From assembly GCA_054661495.1 (NCBI GenBank), contig BAAFSQ010000035.1, positions 1 through 58,679 on the forward strand: 58,679 bases of DNA. The letters are read 5' to 3'. Shown here piece after piece: positions 32,515 to 42,604 of this stretch. How positions within the stretch are numbered: position 1 is the first letter of the stretch; every line of letters starts with the position of its first letter. The DNA is from Zygophlyctis sp. KS116. Its lineage: Eukaryota; Chytridiomycota. A program made the translations under genes and the position numbers. Below the pieces are notes generated by a model. That model saw only the letters and a program-made list of their open reading frames with translations. It ran no database searches and had not been told where the DNA came from.

Positions 32515-34245
32515 ATGTTCAAAATCCAACAATTTCCAATGGAAATTACCATTGATATTATTGAGAAATTAAGATTGATTGATTCTCTACAGTTTTGTGA
32601 AGCTCTAAATCTCTCAAAGGAAATTGCACTTCAGTATCATGATTATTCAATAAGCCAAACTGATGTCATTGAATTTCTCGAGGGTTGCCATCCGCTGACG
32701 GCGAAGATATGTGAAACGCTGATTCGGAATAAAAAGTTTGATTTAGAAGAATACTCCATCGACAAGGTTCTGTGTGTTACAGGAACTCAAAATCTTGAAC
32801 TAATCTATCGTATTTTATCAGGCTTTATCGAAAAAGGTGAAGATGGGTCAGAGGTTGCATTTAAATTTGCTATTTCTTGTGGGTTTCCAGAAGTAGTGAA
32901 ATTTATAGTGTTGGAAACAAATTTGAATATTTCTGTAAACAATAATGAAGCAATTAGAATTGCATGTCGGAATGGAAATCATGAAATAGTAGAATTTCTT
33001 TTGACAAGAAAAAATGTGGATCCATCAGCATGTAAGAATGAAGCAATCATTAATGCTTGTAAAAATGGACACACAAAAGTCGTAGAGTTACTTCTCGCAA
33101 TGAAAAAAGTGGATCCATCAGCCCAGAAAAATAAAGCAATTATTAGTGCATCTCGAAATGGTCACTTAGATGTAATCAAGCTGCTCCTTGCAGACAAAAG
33201 AGTTGGTCCGGCAGATCGGAATGATAGAGCTATTGTTAAAGCTGCACGGAATGGGAATTATGATGTTGTTAAGCTCCTTGTTTCAGACAAAAGAGTAGAT
33301 AAAAGAAATTTGGCAATCATTCATGCATCGCAAAATGGTCATCTCAAGGTTGTTGAACTCTTGCTTTCAGATATTGAAAGTTATGACTTTGTTGAGAAAA
33401 GCAAGGCAATCATTTGCGCATCCGAAAATAGACAAATGGAAATTCTTGAAATGCTGCTTCAAGATAAGAGATTGGATCCTTCAGCCTACAAAAATGAAGC
33501 AATTATTGTTGCTTGCAAAGTTGGACATCTTGAAATTATGGAAATCCTTCTTTCAGATAAGAGAGTGGATCCTTCAGACCAGAATAATCAAGCTATTGGC
33601 TGGGGGTCTAGTTACGGAAATGTGGCAGTGGTTGAAAGGCTGCTTTTGGACTCTAGAGTTGATCCTGCAGATAGAAATAATCAAGCAATTATTAACGCAT
33701 CTAGAAATGGACACAAAGAAGTTTTGAAGATCCTTTTACGAGATAAGCGAATCGATCCATCAGCTCAGGACAATGAAGCAATTATAACTGCATCTGAAAA
33801 CGGATATGCTGAAATTGTTGAACTTCTTCTTTCAGATAAGCGAGTTGATCCATCAGCTCAGATGAATGAAGCGATTAGAACTGCATCTGAAAACGGATAT
33901 GCTGAAATTGTTGATCATCTTCTTTCAGATAAGCGAGTTGATCCATCAGCAAATGAAAATCAAGCTATTATTAGCGCATCTAAAAAGGGCCATGTTAAGA
34001 TTGTTCAGCTTCTCTTATCGGACAACCGAATAGATCCATCGGCTCGTGATAATCAAGCGATTATAAGTGCATCTAAAGATGGATATACTGAAATCGTTGA
34101 TCTTCTTCTTTCGCATGATAGAGTCGATCCATCTGCCCGAAAAAATCTTGCTATAGATCTTGCATCTAAATATGGCCATGCGAATATTGTTGAAAGACTT
34201 AAATTAGACAAAAGATTAGATCTATCAGGGTTGAAGAATATTTGA
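32515..34245 (+). CDS. Ankyrin-repeat protein with about 14 repeats of 31 residues
   Basis: 576 aa, intronless. The N-terminal 85 residues start MFKIQQFPMEITIDIIEKL, an F-box-like helix pair that may recruit an SCF ligase (inference). From about residue 140 there are roughly 14 ankyrin-type units of consensus S-A-x-x-N-x-A-I-x-x-A-S-x-N-G-H-x-E-I-V-x-L-L-L-S-D-x-R-V-D-P. The period is 31 rather than 33 residues. This subtype is common in amoebae, some zoosporic fungi and giant viruses. Two adjacent units near 33790 and 33883 are almost identical at DNA level, which points to recent expansion. Partner and role unknown. Confidence 0.88.
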   Translation: MFKIQQFPMEITIDIIEKLRLIDSLQFCEALNLSKEIALQYHDYSISQTDVIEFLEGCHPLTAKICETLIRNKKFDLEEYSIDKVLCVTGTQNLELIYRILSGFIEKGEDGSEVAFKFAISCGFPEVVKFIVLETNLNISVNNNEAIRIACRNGNHEIVEFLLTRKNVDPSACKNEAIINACKNGHTKVVELLLAMKKVDPSAQKNKAIISASRNGHLDVIKLLLADKRVGPADRNDRAIVKAARNGNYDVVKLLVSDKRVDKRNLAIIHASQNGHLKVVELLLSDIESYDFVEKSKAIICASENRQMEILEMLLQDKRLDPSAYKNEAIIVACKVGHLEIMEILLSDKRVDPSDQNNQAIGWGSSYGNVAVVERLLLDSRVDPADRNNQAIINASRNGHKEVLKILLRDKRIDPSAQDNEAIITASENGYAEIVELLLSDKRVDPSAQMNEAIRTASENGYAEIVDHLLSDKRVDPSANENQAIISASKKGHVKIVQLLLSDNRIDPSARDNQAIISASKDGYTEIVDLLLSHDRVDPSARKNLAIDLASKYGHANIVERLKLDKRLDLSGLKNI

Positions 34246-34326
34246 TTTGAAAGAGATAAATACAAGATTGTTTAATTGAATCTTAACTCAAATAATTGAT
34301 CAGCACATCAACGTCCTTAAAAAGGT

Positions 34327-34344
34327 TAATAATGATCATTATTA
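34327..34344. promoter_or_regulatory. Perfect 18-bp palindrome (taataatgatcattatta)
   Basis: The sequence equals its own reverse complement over 18 bp and lies 164 nt upstream of the GT32 start codon. Candidate binding site for a dimeric regulator; no experimental or family evidence. Confidence 0.4.
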
Positions 34345-34376
34345 CTTTTCGTAAAATAATGTTTTTGCGTGCTTCA

Positions 34377-34430
34377 GTAGATTATGTCATTCGAGTAGAT
34401 GATGTCATTCGGGTAGATTATGCCGTTCGG
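34377..34430. repeat. Three tandem 18-bp repeats upstream of GT32
   Basis: Units gtagattatgtcattcga, gtagatgatgtcattcgg and gtagattatgccgttcgg follow each other without spacers, differing at one to three positions. The array is non-coding. The core gtcattcg resembles nothing I can name. It could be an upstream activating array for the downstream glycosyltransferase (inference). Confidence 0.8.
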
Positions 34431-34507
34431 AAGCGATTGAAGCCTTTGTTTTAAATATTTGGGTAATCGTAATTTAATTCTAGAAGAAGAAGCATTGAAT
34501 TAACAAT

Positions 34508-35578
34508 ATGAAAATAAGATCCAAAACATTACTCAAGATTGTGGGGGCTTTCTTTGGATGCATTTCACTAATACTATTGGCAGGAAGTGATTATGATAAT
34601 CATTTCGGGTTTGGATCAAAATCCAAAAAATTGAAAGAGAAATTGGACCTGATCAATGAATTAAGGAAAAGAAAGGAATCAACGACGCTGCAATCTGCGC
34701 TTTTAGCATCCACATCCCATAAATTCATTAAAGGAACTAAAATTCCTGCGATCATTCACCAAACATGGAAAACAAAAGATTTTGAAAACGGTGAAATAAC
34801 AATAGCCACTACAAAATGGAAAAAACTTGCGAAAAATCATTTATATTTGCTGTGGGATGATAATGATGTTGCATCTTTTATTAAAACCATGTATCCCAAA
34901 CTCAATCAAATGTTTTTTGAATTGCCAGTCATTCTAAGAGCAGATTTATTTCGTTATCTTGTGGTTTATGAATTTGGTGGAATATATTCGGACATTGACA
35001 CCGTTCCTTTGAAGCCATTAGAAAGTTGGATAAGACCTTTAGAAAGCTGGAAAACTTCAGATACTGAGCAAATGTCTAAGAGGGACTCAATCTCAGATGA
35101 AGATCAATTTAAGGATATATCATTCATTGTCGGCTTAGAAATCGATCTGCCAAGAAATTTTGAGGAAAGTGTTCTCGAGTATGCGGGCTGGGTGTATCCC
35201 ATGCAACTATGCCAATGGACTTTTGCAGCCTCCCCAAGATACCCTTTTCTAGGGAATCTAATCGATTCAATTATTAAAAACATCAAAAGAGAAAAAATCG
35301 CTAAGAGGCCTTCAAATATGTTTGTTCTTAATGTTACAGGGCCTGGAGCATGGACTAGAGCCATTTACGAATCATGGAAGGAATCTGGATTTGATCCTAA
35401 TGATTTCAGAGAATTTGGATCGTCTCCGAAAATCATTAAAGATCAATTGATACTTCCATTGACAGCATTTAATCCAGGAATGTTCTGGGATTTTCTTGGA
35501 TCATCAATGGGATCAATGAATGTGACTCATCCAAACTCTCTTGTGCAAAATTTATATCATGGGAGTTGGAAAAAATGA
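34508..35578 (+). CDS. Och1-like GT32 glycosyltransferase
   Basis: 356 aa, intronless. It is a type II membrane protein: a short basic N-terminus, a signal anchor (IVGAFFGCISLILLAG), then a luminal domain. GT32 signatures are KIPAIIHQTWKTKD, then RADLFRYLVVYEFGGIYSDIDTVPL with the DxD metal- and sugar-nucleotide-binding motif. The gene's C-terminal region (NVTGPGAWTRAIYE) is also typical. The family includes Golgi alpha-1,6-mannosyltransferase Och1 and inositol phosphoceramide mannosyltransferases. N-glycan outer-chain or glycolipid mannosylation is the likely role, but the acceptor cannot be told from sequence. Confidence 0.9.
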   Translation: MKIRSKTLLKIVGAFFGCISLILLAGSDYDNHFGFGSKSKKLKEKLDLINELRKRKESTTLQSALLASTSHKFIKGTKIPAIIHQTWKTKDFENGEITIATTKWKKLAKNHLYLLWDDNDVASFIKTMYPKLNQMFFELPVILRADLFRYLVVYEFGGIYSDIDTVPLKPLESWIRPLESWKTSDTEQMSKRDSISDEDQFKDISFIVGLEIDLPRNFEESVLEYAGWVYPMQLCQWTFAASPRYPFLGNLIDSIIKNIKREKIAKRPSNMFVLNVTGPGAWTRAIYESWKESGFDPNDFREFGSSPKIIKDQLILPLTAFNPGMFWDFLGSSMGSMNVTHPNSLVQNLYHGSWKK

Positions 35579-35630
35579 ATCACGTTGAATATTGTCATAA
35601 ATTAGAAAAAGCATAAAACACAATATAATA

Positions 35631-36218
35631 TCAATGAAAAAGTTTTCTATACGGAGTTCCATTTGCAAAATTAAACTTCTGCTGCACCTTTTCCATAATA
35701 CTTGAATTTTCCTTTTCATGATTTCCATTAAATACTGAAACTTTTCTTAGAGGTGATCCAGTTTTAGGAAGATACGCTCTAGATCTTTGTCTTAGTATGA
35801 GATTTAATACATTCTTTTCTTTGCCTCTTCCCCAGCCTTTTCAATAGCAATTTTCCTTGATTTATTCCGAGTAACAACACCATCAATAATTAGAGGTATC
35901 TTATCAGAACACTTTTTACTTAAATAAGATGCTCTTGGAGACCTATTCAAGAATTATTTTAAAATAAAATTACATGTATGAATCAATCACATTCCTTTTA
36001 AAACTTGACAATTCCTCTAAAACACTAGACATCCCACCACTATTATTATCTATATTAGCTGATCCCTTTGTAGTTTCTTTCAGCTGTCTTGTCTGAACCG
36101 GAATCAAGCTTGGTTGTGGAGGTGGTGGGGGAGCCAAGTTACAAGGTCTTGCTGGCGTAGACCTACTCCTGTTTGGCATATTTAAAAGAGTATTGAGTTT
36201 AGAGTCTAAAAGAGACAT
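35631..36218 (-). CDS. Unrecognised 178-aa protein with proline stretch and KEN box
   Basis: Two introns (35943-35973, and a 20-nt intron at 35791-35810) give a continuous 178-aa frame. Features in order are MSLLDSKLNTLL, a proline run (APPPPPQP), a basic middle region (TRNKSRKIAIEKAGEEAKKR), a TGSPLRK site, and a HEKENSS motif. KEN is a recognised destruction motif for the anaphase-promoting complex, and TGSP and SP sites suit cyclin-dependent kinases. A cell-cycle role is therefore possible but unproven. I could not assign the family. Confidence 0.6.
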
Positions 36219-36240
36219 TTTAGACTTTTTTTTAAAAAGT

Positions 36241-36423
36241 TTATATGGATACCTTTTGTGAAAGTATACCAATTAACACGAGAAAATTTAAAATAAATAG
36301 TGATACAATACAAATTAAAGTAAAATCATATTTTGCTGAATAAATCTTTGAGATATATCCTGAAATTTCTTTTAAATAGAATCCAAATATTTCTAATACA
36401 CTCTTTGGCATTTGTTTGAGCAT
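36241..36423 (-). CDS. Small single-pass membrane protein, 60 aa
   Basis: The ORF lies between IMP1 and the KEN-box gene on the same strand, with 22-26 nt gaps on both sides. It has an amphipathic N-terminal half (MLKQMPKSVLEIFGFYLKEI) and a membrane helix (LICIVSLFILNFLVLIGIL) close to the C-terminus, like a tail-anchored protein. Not recognised; an intron extending it cannot be excluded. Confidence 0.5.
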   Translation of the reverse strand: MLKQMPKSVLEIFGFYLKEISGYISKIYSAKYDFTLICIVSLFILNFLVLIGILSQKVSI

Positions 36424-36449
36424 TATAGACGCGAACAAGATTAAAAATT

Positions 36450-36967
36450 TTAATTCGTTAAATCAAACTCCAAAACTTGATCATTACTAAAATCATTAAA
36501 GTCCAAAAGTCCATTTTGTAACCATTCAAACTTGAAAAATCCAATCTAGAGAATTAAATTAAAATTCATACTTTTGCCAATGCTTTACCATGCACAAGAC
36601 CCATACATACAGGACCATAATCCCTAGAATCCCTAGAAAATCTTAAATTATCACCAACAATCCATAATTTCCCTTTAGGAACTCTAATTCTTTCAGATTC
36701 AGGATCAAAAGGATCTATTTTTACAACATCCCCTTCCATTCCAATAATCCTTTTTAAAACTAATTTATGAGGTTCTATCGGACTAATAGCAGAGATAACA
36801 TCTCCAACTGCAATCTTATCTTTTTGGAATTTCTGTAATAAAACAAAATCTCCCAAAATATCAAAAGTAGGAATCATGGAAGCGCCAATGGTAGGAGCAA
36901 TTTCATACAACTGATCCTTGATAATGAATGCAGTTGCAAAGACTGTGGCAATTCTTGGCCAAGACAT
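36450..36967 (-). CDS. IMP1: Mitochondrial inner membrane protease subunit 1 (IMP1)
   Basis: 163 aa after removing the 26-nt intron 36546-36571. This is an S26 signal-peptidase fold: an N-terminal membrane segment, catalytic Ser in GASMIPTF, catalytic Lys in KLVLKRIIG, and GKLWIVGDNLRFSRDSRDYGPV, the box that contains the conserved SRD. The C-terminus extends past the fold with FKFEWLQNGLLDF. IMP1 removes sorting signals in the intermembrane space, e.g. from Cox2 and cytochrome b2. The start ATG faces PIP5K across an 80-nt divergent promoter. Confidence 0.92.
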
Positions 36968-37047
36968 TAAAACCCAACGGTAAAACTAACGCTAGACTTG
37001 GTGACTTGGTAGGGCGTTTGTTTGTTTAGAATTTCTAGAGAATTTCA

Positions 37048-39116
37048 ATGACAAGACCGCCATCTCCATCTTCACCATCTACAGACATACAAGATTCTAA
37101 TATTCCCCAAAAGATTCATAAAACTGAAATTACACCAGTCTCTGATCAGGCAGACTCTGCATCCCCTGGACTAATAATAAAGGTTGTAGACTTTAATGAA
37201 CAATTTATTCCTCAAAATGAATATGTTGAAACTAAAATTATTACTCAAGATCAGAGAGTCACTGTCAACTCTCTTGATGAGAATAGTCTCAAGGAAGAGA
37301 ATAAGGAAATCCAGACAACTAAAGAGGAAAAGATTCAATTAAAACAAGAAAACAGAATACAGGAAAAAGAAAATCAGACTAAAATCCTGGAAAATGGACA
37401 TGACAATTTAGAAAATGCTGAAAGGAATTCAGGTTTAGACTCTGACCATAATTTAGAAAAAAAGAGTTCAAAACAAGAAATGAAATTAAATATAAAGTCT
37501 CAAAGGAATTCAAAAGAAGAGAAAAAGTTTCAGGTTGGATCTATATCAACTCAAAAACAATTTCCAACAACTTCAAAGATTTCTTTATTGAAAATATTTG
37601 ATTCTCCTTCAGCTGGTACACCAAAAATAGATGATATTTCAAATATATATTCTACTTTGCCTCAGACTCCCAAGATTGCGGAGCATTCAAGAAAAATGGG
37701 ATTTGGAAGTAGAAGGGAAAAGGAAGTGTTGATTGGTACTCCGGTTAAGGAAGGACATGCAAATTATGTACTCATGTATGATATGTTGACTGGGATTAGA
37801 ATTTCTGTACAAATATTTTCTCTTTTTTAAATATAATAGGTCTCAAGGTGTACTGCTAAACTTCCAAGGCCTCTAAATGATAAAGATTTTACTGCCGCTC
37901 ACAAGTTGGCGTTTGATATGTATTTTTTAAAATTATTTAAAATCTTAGAACTGGGACAGAAATGACTCCATCTTCTAGATACGATTTCAAGTTTAAGGAT
38001 TATGCACCATGGGCATTTAGAGATATAAGAGACATTTTTCATATTGATCCTGCAGAATATTTGGTATGATTTAAATTTTTTAATATTTTAGCTTTCTTTA
38101 ACTGGAAAATATGTATTATCAGAATTAGGAAGTCCAGGAAAAAGTGGAAGCTTTTTTTACTTTAGTCAAGACTATAGATTTATTATCAAGACAATTCATA
38201 GATCAGAGCATCAATTCTTAAGGAAGATACTTAAAGATTATCATGAAGTATTTTATATTAATTGACTTTTAGCATGTCAAATTAAATCCTCATACATTAA
38301 TCTCTCGAATTTTTGGACTTCATCGTGTAAAACTTCCTGGAAATAGAAAAATACATTTTGTAGTAATGGGAAATATATTTCCTCCAAATAAGGACATTCA
38401 TGAAATTTATGATTTAAAAGGATCATCTGTTGGACGATTATTTTCAGAGGAGAGGGCGGCTAATAATCCTAAAGCCGTGCTTAAAGATAAAAATTGGATC
38501 AATCGAGGAAAGAAATTAAATTTGGGTCCTGAAAAACGAATGCTTTTGATAAAACAGATGGAGAGAGATGTTCAGGTATTAAATCCTTAACTTAACTAAA
38601 AGTTTTTGGTTTATCAAAAAATAATGGACTATTCCTTATTAATTGGAATTCATGATACTGTGAAAGGAAATAGCAGCAATATTCGTGACAATACACTGGC
38701 AATATTTGAGCCCAAAGAGGTTGCAGCTAATTCTTCTCTATCCAAGGCTGCACTATTAAAAGAAGCTCTAGCCGAATCAGATCTAGTCCAGCTGGGCCCA
38801 TCAAGCGCAAGACTACCTGAAATGCCTCCTCCCGAACGCACATATTGCTATTTTTATCAAGATTTTGGCGGTTTCGCTGCCACCAATGAAATGAATTTAC
38901 CTGAAAAGGAGATATATTATATTGGAATTATTGACATATTAACCTATTACAATTCAACCAAAAAAATGGAACATTTTTTCAGGTCAATAGGAAACGATCC
39001 TGTAATTGTTCATTACTAATTATTAGACAAAGATTTCTGCAGTAAATCCTATTTTATATGGTTCCAGATTTCTAAACTTTATGAAGAATGCAATTAAAGG
39101 GTTCATTCCATCGTAA
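37048..39116 (+). CDS. Phosphatidylinositol phosphate kinase (PIP5K/Mss4-like)
   Basis: 633 aa from seven exons; introns 37807-37839, 37920-37948, 38064-38091, 38248-38272, 38576-38602 and 39002-39026. A charged N-terminal tail of about 230 residues precedes the kinase domain: [37 protein letters not shown] with the ATP-binding Lys, [23 protein letters not shown] with the catalytic Asp, and [17 protein letters not shown]. The activation loop follows at the last junction. DLKGSSVGR is typical of type I/II PIP kinases. The long N-terminus and Mss4-like core favour PI4P 5-kinase, making PI(4,5)P2 at the plasma membrane. Confidence 0.92.
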
Positions 39117-39176
39117 ACATTTCGGACATGATGATAATAATAATTTTCCTATTGATACGTGAAAAATACTAAGATT

Positions 39177-41450
39177 ATGATTAAAGGAAATAATGTATTT
39201 TTTAGTTTACGATAAGTATTTCAGAAGACTGAGTTAACAAGTCTCAAGCCAAATCTACATTCGCGTACAGGTACTTCCCCATCAATTCTCAACTCTAACA
39301 AATCTCATCAGATCCCCAAAGGTATTTCATTAGTCATATTAATATTTGTAGATGCAGATGAATATTATTCAGATGGATTTGAGAGTTATGAAGATGATTT
39401 TGAAAACTATGAAGAGGAGCCCATTAAAAATGTATTTTGATGATATTAAGCTGTAGGAGGATTTAATGACAAAGAAACCGATTCAGCTGCAAGGAAACTA
39501 TAATCTTGTAAACAGTATGACTCCTATTTCTTAAGAAATAGATGATCAACAGCCTGTGCGTGCCGTGCTAAAGCCGCTAATTGATTTGAATTCATCAATT
39601 AAAGACATGAAGAATTTAGAATCTGCCAATTTGCATTCTAAAATTAAGGCTAGATATATGGTAGCTATCAAAAGATTTAATTAAAGGATTTACGCTCAGT
39701 TATTGAATTGGACTTTGTATCTCATGATATACTCGATCTAACACCAATGACTGAATATTCGGTGTATATTCAAAAATTTGGAAACGCTTCCTCTATACAA
39801 AGCGGGACGCAGACAAATGAAGATACTTTTGATCGTATTTGTCAAACTGATGACTGGTGGGTAGAAGATAAATGGGTTCAATCTACTTCGGACATGTTTT
39901 TAGAGTCTGGCACTTGTGAACCGGTCTTGCCGTGGCTAAGACCAAATACTTCTAACTGTAATTCAGATATTGCTGATTTTGTCTCTGACAAAGTGCTGGT
40001 AGCAAATGATAGCAAGAAATTGGAATTATTTTTATCAAATTCTGGAAATGTAAGATAGATTATATAACATTAGGTAATGGATATATTATTAGAAGAGGAA
40101 GAAAAAATGGACTTTGATGAAATTTCCAACATGAATGAAAATAGTTTAGAGTATTCTACTGGATACATGTCATTTTTTCCACCAGAATTTATCAAAGGTA
40201 CGTTATAGCATGATTGAAGACAGGATGGACAATGATCGATGTAAAAACATCTAAAAGTGGAATACTCGCTGTAATGGTAGCACCTTCTTCTATGGCAGAT
40301 ACCATTGATCGTTCCATGTTAATATTATGGTATTTGAATGAGTCTTCTCATCCTTACAGGTAATTCCAAACTTTTTATATCCTAGAATCTTGACGTGTGA
40401 ACCTGAATTGACGGTTTGTCATATTATCGATAAACTTGTCATTTGTGGAACCAAAGATGGAAGCATTCAAATATGGGATTTAAACGAAATCAATCATACT
40501 AATCTTGAAGATTCTACGACGTTTCAACGCCCCAGCTATTCAACAGATGGGATTCATACAGATCATCAAGATGCTATAGTTCTATTACTTCTAAATCATG
40601 AATCTTCTCAAAAAGCATATCATATAAAATCAATTGATGCCTCATTTGTTTGCTGTTCCTGGGTTATAACTCCTGTTCGAGAAGAGCTCAAAAATACATA
40701 TGATTTAGATTACGGCATGAAAATAGGAAGTTTTATTAGTATGCGCAAGACTAATTCCTTGATTCTAAAGGCGCCTAATAGGTATTTAGCACAATCACAT
40801 AAATTGATAGAGGTCTTAATTCTTTGAATGATTATAGAATTGGAGCGTGCTGCCAAGTTTCTAATGATTCATTCCTCGTTGGCCTAGAGTCTGGAATGAT
40901 ACATTTAATTTCTGATCATGCCCAATATCCGGATTCATTTTTCTTATATTCAAGCAACCTAGGGACTGCATCACCTATACAGATTCAAATTAATCCATTT
41001 GATAATGAAACATTTTTAGTTGCATACTCTTCTGGTCAATTAGCTCTATTTTCAAAAAGATCTTCAGTTGCATTATATATTTGGAACATAAATTTTCCTA
41101 TTAAATTCATTGAATGGTCTTCTCATCGACCATCCGTTTTCTACGTTTTGGATGGCCAAGCATTACTCGCATGGGACATTCTGGAAAATGAATCATCACC
41201 AATAATTTCAACAGACACTAAATCAATCGGAAGCATTAAAATTATACGATGCCACCCTGATATCTTCTTATCCAGCAAAACACATTTCAATTCTGGCCGC
41301 TCATTGATATTAGGGAGTGAAGAAGGGAGTATACAAGCACATCAACTAGTTGACTCTTGGACAGATCCGGCAGTGGACGAATTCAAGATTTTTTCTGCGT
41401 ATGTGACGGACTTGATTAGAAAGACAAGTCCGCAACTTTTAGGATTTTAG
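39177..41450 (+). CDS. DYNC2I1: Dynein-2 intermediate chain 1 (DYNC2I1/WDR60-like)
   Basis: 678 aa, ten exons. The introns are at 39195-39224, 39322-39351, 39432-39456, 39515-39535 (21 nt), 39661-39686, 40050-40073, 40198-40223, 40360-40385 and 40782-40810, and the length is an exact multiple of three. The N-terminal part has the family's acidic YYSDGFESYEDDFENYEEE. After a helical region come WD40 blades: ILTCEPELTVCHIIDKLVICGTKDGSIQIWDLNE, then GLESGMIHLIS, VAYSSGQLALFSKRS and ILGSEEGSIQAHQ. 'GTKDGSIQIWDL' after 'ILTCEPELT' matches WDR60. The protein partners DYNC2I2 in the retrograde IFT motor. Confidence 0.82.
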
Positions 41451-42604
41451 ATGAAGAATGATAAAGATGAGAATATGTAACTTTTTAATTTTAAAAATCT
41501 TCAGACCATTCCCCATGCCATGTATGTATACAAGTCATGTCCCCCCAGCGGCCGTCGAAAGTGGGTCTGAAATGCTCTCGTATTCTCTAGTACCAGTAGT
41601 TCAATGTATGCCTATGATGAAATATATAACTCCCAAATCAGTTAAAAATGATCAAGTCTCTTGCCCCCCTCAAAGCAAAAAGCTATCGAGGAAAGAAGCG
41701 GCTATTAGAATACAAGGAAAAGTTCGTGAATTCTTGCACAGAAACAGATTCAAAGATCGAGAAATAAATCCCATAATTAAATATCATCGGCCTTCTATCT
41801 ACTTTACTGCATTGATCATTAGAGAAGTTGTAGTTGTATGCATTACTCAAACTTAATCTAGGATTTTTTAAAGGATATGCTCATTCAAGTATCCGAGAAT
41901 ATTTATCTTCCTGTAGGAATTTATTTTCTTATGATAGATGAAACAATCTAAAGATTACAAAGTTTTATACACAAGTTATCATTTACTTGAAAACGAAATT
42001 TATACAAGCATTTATGAAATAATAGATGAGCTAATATCTAGAGAAAATATGTATATTTTATAGTTTAACACCTAGTTTTCAAGGAAGTATAAATAATATT
42101 GATCAATTTTTGATTAGTTCTTGGGTATCAGAAGCAATCTCACAAGAAATAAATTCTACAGTCAGACAATTTATCCAAGAAACTGTAGCTTCGTTTATGG
42201 AAGATCAAAAAAAAGAGACTGTTTTAGATTTGCTATTGTCCGAAATCCTCTTGGAATTTAATTTTAAAGAAACAGGATTGAAAGAATTAGTAATTTATGA
42301 TGTGGTACAAGAGATGTTGGATATGGAAATCTTTGTTATTGTTCAGCATTTGCTTTTCGAATTGTCTTGTAATAGTAATTTACAAGTGTACACTAGGCGT
42401 AAAATATGTCCGAAATCCAAAACCGTTGATCTAATTATGGATAATATTCTAGATAATATGATTTTTAATCAACTCATTGGATTTAAAACAAATAATCATA
42501 TCAAAGGAATTGAAAAAGAAATGAATTCGATCTTGGACAGCTTCATTTTGCAATGCATTGCCCACAGGCTTAATGACGACGTCAGCGTTTCAGACAATGA
42601 ATAA
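41451..42604 (+). CDS. IQ-motif helical protein, function unknown
   Basis: 347 aa after removing 41477-41504, 41830-41861, 41913-41937 and 42051-42075. The ATG follows the DYNC2I1 stop codon with no gap. One IQ calmodulin-binding motif is visible (EAAIRIQGKVREFLHRNRF). The rest is Leu/Ile/Glu-rich and helical, with many short EI..EI-type repeats (EAISQEINSTVRQFIQETV; LLLSEILLEFNF). I do not recognise the family. Neighbouring DYNC2I1 hints at a flagellar protein, but that is association only. The last 8 coding nt overlap the next gene. Confidence 0.6.

Larger units (their letters stand above)
34246..34507. other. Intergenic region between ankyrin and GT32 genes
   Basis: 262 nt without a gene, upstream of the GT32 start. 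It contains a perfect 18-bp palindrome at 34327-34344 and a three-copy 18-bp direct repeat at 34377-34430, listed separately. No TATA box or RNA gene was recognised. Confidence 0.7.

Noticed and set aside
42581-42593. 13-nt intron fusing the IQ-motif and Ser-rich genes
   Set aside because: Below the smallest intron length seen here (20 nt); kept only as an alternative to be tested.
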